In this document: piece by piece, positions 4,985 to 6,713 of the stretch
Layout: the number at the start of each line of letters is the position of its first letter
Position numbering within the stretch: the first letter of the stretch is position 1
Assembly: GCA_036501345.1 (NCBI GenBank)
Contig: DASYAN010000207.1
Coordinates: 1-6,713 of the forward strand
Direction of reading: 5' to 3'
DNA: 6,713 nucleotides
Origin: DASYAN01 sp036501345
GTDB lineage: Bacteria; Chloroflexota; Ktedonobacteria; Ktedonobacterales; Ktedonobacteraceae
Notes under the pieces: model-generated
Databases searched by the model: none
What the model saw: only the letters and a program-made list of their open reading frames with translations
Told to the model about the DNA's origin: nothing
Translations under genes and position numbers: made by a program

Positions 4985-5551
4985 CTATTCGTCTTCCTCA
5001 GAAATACTCACTTGCTCAATGCGATGTTGAACATCAAAGAGCACTTGCAAGCGTAGAGAAGATTCACTCTCGCCAGCTTGCAAGCTGTTTTGCACTTGTT
5101 CTTCCAGCGTCAAATAATATTCGACCAGCAGGCGCTGTCCAACAGTTGTGTGGTCTACGCACTCTTCTAGCAATGTTTCAGCTTCCTCATACGTTACCAA
5201 GCGTTGCTGTGCCTGCCGAAACTTCTCTTGTAGCTGCTGCATTTGTTCCTGGCGGGCCTGCAGTTCGCGACGGCGTAATCTGGTTGTACCTGACTCGTCC
5301 TGCTGGAGTTGCTGAAGCTCCAGAGCTGCCTCGCCAATTTCGATACTTGTCATTTTCTGGCGGCGTCTAAGCCATGCACGGACCGCATGGAGACGCACAA
5401 GTGGGTTGGCTCCTTCAGGAAGATGGAGGTTGTCATCTGAGAGTAATTCGTCACTGCCAACCTCGGTCGCTTCTTCGGGGATATCATTATCAAAATCCAT
5501 AAGTTCACATATTCCTTGCCTGTATGCTAAATCCAGAGTATCCAGTGCCAT
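4985..5551 (-). CDS. Coiled-coil protein of unknown function, Gln/Glu-rich
   Basis: I do not recognise a family. From the ATG at 5551 the protein has 188 residues: an acidic N-terminal part (FDNDIPEEATEVGSDELLSDD), a short basic helix (RAWLRRRQK), a long Gln/Glu/Arg-rich helical stretch from about residue 70 to 130 ('LQQLQQDES', 'LQARQEQMQQLQEKFRQAQQRL') predicted to be a coiled coil, and a C-terminal helical part ending in the acidic SEEDE. There is no signal or membrane segment, so it is likely cytoplasmic and self-associating. The start is uncertain: a TTG at 5569 and the ATG at 5551 have no ribosome binding site, whereas the ATG at 5500 has AAGGA 12 bases upstream and leaves room for a promoter after the stem-loop at 5579-5618. 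In that case the protein has 171 residues. It precedes the VOC gene by ten bases. Confidence 0.75.
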   Translation of the reverse strand: MALDTLDLAYRQGICELMDFDNDIPEEATEVGSDELLSDDNLHLPEGANPLVRLHAVRAWLRRRQKMTSIEIGEAALELQQLQQDESGTTRLRRRELQARQEQMQQLQEKFRQAQQRLVTYEEAETLLEECVDHTTVGQRLLVEYYLTLEEQVQNSLQAGESESSLRLQVLFDVQHRIEQVSISEEDE

Positions 5552-5578
5552 AGTAGCATAGTAATGCAAGGTGAGAAA

Positions 5579-5618
5579 TGCGATAAAGGGTCTGTCCGTA
5601 GGCAGGCCCTTTATCGCA
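5579..5618 (-). terminator. Strong stem-loop after the symporter pseudogene
   Basis: TGCGATAAAGGG (5579-5590) and CCCTTTATCGCA (5607-5618) form a perfect 12-bp stem. Read on the + strand it extends, with two G-U pairs, to 19 bp closed by a CGTA loop. On the - strand TTTCT follows, about 37 bases beyond the symporter stop. It most likely ends the symporter transcript. It sits only 28 bases before the annotated start of the next gene, which bears on where that gene really begins. Confidence 0.75.
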
Positions 5619-5655
5619 CTCGTATAGAAGTTTTACAGGTGTGATGAGATGATGC

Positions 5656-6700
5656 CTATCCCAAGGCCTCAAGTCCCGTCTCAGACGGTCCTACTGTAAC
5701 AAGTTCCTCTGCATAGTCGGATGCTTCAGTGCTGTCCTTACCGCGTTTGGCACCAATAAGTTCAAAGACAGGTGTGAGAATGATGGCTAGCACAAGGTTT
5801 AGAATCAGCACGGTGAAGGCTGTATACATGGGAATATTCAAAAGCGGAACCACGGCTGTGGGCTTGTTACCATTGGCATAGAACAACCAAGTGCCCGCGA
5901 TCATTGCCACAGCCCAGCCAATCAGTAATGCCCAGCGGTTGAACCAGCGAGTATAGAGTCCCAGGAAGACTGAGGGCAGGGTCTGAAGAATCCAGATGCC
6001 TCCCAGTAACTGGAAGAATATGACCTGTGATGGCTGGATGTAAACAATGAAGAGCAAGGCCCCAAACTTGACCACGAGTGAGGCTATCTTGGCTACCTGT
6101 GACTCCTCGCGATCACTGGCATTCTTCTTGATATACTCTTTATAGATGTTCCTGGTGAAGAGATTCGCAGCAGCAATAGACATCACTGCCGCAGGAACCA
6201 GAGCACCAATGGCAATTGCAGCAAATGCGAAACCAGCAAACCAGGGCGCAAATGCCTGATTAATGAGAGCTGGTATGGCACTATTCGTATTAGTACTACT
6301 CCCAATCAGATGTACTTTGGCGGCAATTGCCATGTATCCGAGCAAGGCAAGGAAGCCTAGCACCAGCGAATAGAGAGGCAGAATGGCTGCATTGCGCTTG
6401 ATCACCTTTTCACTATTGCTACTCAGTACACCAGTCAGAGAATGCGGATAAAGGAACGGCAAAAAATCCGCTGACTGCTCCTAGACCATACATGGCGGCA
6501 GGAACAGCGATGAATGTATAGGCGGTATAGAGATCACCACCAAGTAAGAACCAGGTGACGATTGTACCAAAACGCCTACCAGCTAAGCCCCATTCATGGA
6601 GTTGATCGAGGTCTCCCTTTCTCCAGCGTGCGGCGATAAAACCAAGGACGGTAACGACGAGAAAAAAGAGGATAAAAACTGTGATTGCGTCCCATCTCAT
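5656..6700 (-). pseudogene. Sodium:solute symporter (MctP-like), internally deleted and frameshifted
   Basis: An intact member of this SSS family (TC 2.A.21, resembling the rhizobial monocarboxylate permease MctP) is a Na+-coupled inner-membrane carrier of roughly 500 residues. Here the start is good: ATG at 6700 with AAGGA eight bases upstream, TM1 at about 5-23, 'LDQLHEWGLAGRRFGTIVTWF' (31-51), 'GGDLYTAYTFIAVPAAMYG' and 'GFFAVP' ending at residue 83. The frame then closes at 6419. The C-terminal part resumes in another frame from about 6456: 'FLYPHSLTGVLSSNS', several membrane segments, the family signature 'ALVPAAVMSIAAANLFTRN', then 'LLGGIWILQTLP' and a hydrophilic tail ending at 5656. 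In MctP-type proteins about 180 residues separate GFFAVP from the YPHSLTG segment. Their absence plus the frame change indicates a deletion near 6450-6457, not a simple frameshift. The transporter should be non-functional. A companion small gene often precedes such symporters but would lie outside the window. Confidence 0.85.
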
Positions 6701-6713
6701 TGATGCTTTCCTT

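Noticed and set aside
4750..5370. Long open frame of 206 codons on the + strand
   Set aside because: It runs antisense across the VOC gene and the coiled-coil gene, both of which have coherent protein sequences. Its own translation has no recognisable domain, and it has no ribosome binding site of note.

Overview
The window reads as a chromosomal stretch of a free-living bacterium, most likely a member of the Chloroflexota and perhaps the class Ktedonobacteria. The basis is the mix of gene families (DUF711, a stand-alone ClpS, a Usp protein of the 'VIEVPR…ARDAGSAIVDEA' type, a KGG stress protein and an MctP-like symporter) and the moderate base composition by eye. This assignment is an inference from protein style, not from a marker gene. 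There is no rRNA, tRNA, CRISPR array, transposase or phage gene.

Left part (1-2700): a DUF711 family gene on the + strand, with a TATAAT box at the window edge, converges with a single-GAF-domain protein on the - strand. The GAF gene has a long leader carrying a candidate promoter, a partly overlapping inverted repeat, and a perfect 8-bp inverted repeat just before the preferred start. A strong stem-loop at 2101-2128 separates it from a universal stress protein gene on the - strand.

Middle part (2700-4030): clpS (Clp protease adaptor, - strand) has an excellent promoter and is followed by the separately promoted usp gene. About 385 bp separate the clpS start from a KGG-repeat stress protein on the + strand. 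That gap holds two very short open frames with Shine-Dalgarno sequences, one at 3250-3309 and one at 3494-3535, the second ending three bases before the KGG start. It also holds a compact hairpin. After the KGG gene come a terminator-like stem with a duplicated right arm and a second long-looped inverted repeat.

Right part (4030-6713): a membrane-anchored protein of unknown function on the + strand, behind an extended -10 promoter, converges with a - strand pair made of a coiled-coil protein of unknown function and a VOC/glyoxalase-fold protein. Upstream of that pair is an MctP-like sodium:solute symporter, which appears to be a pseudogene. Its first about 83 codons and its last about 265 codons are recognisable, but the roughly 180 residues between them are missing and the frame changes at the join.

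The genes are mostly single transcription units. ClpS, Usp, the KGG protein and the GAF protein suggest a loose stress and proteostasis neighbourhood, but nothing shows that they form one pathway. I found no convincing novel multi-gene system. The most unusual items are the internally deleted symporter and the small-ORF and hairpin leaders around clpS, the KGG gene and the GAF gene.
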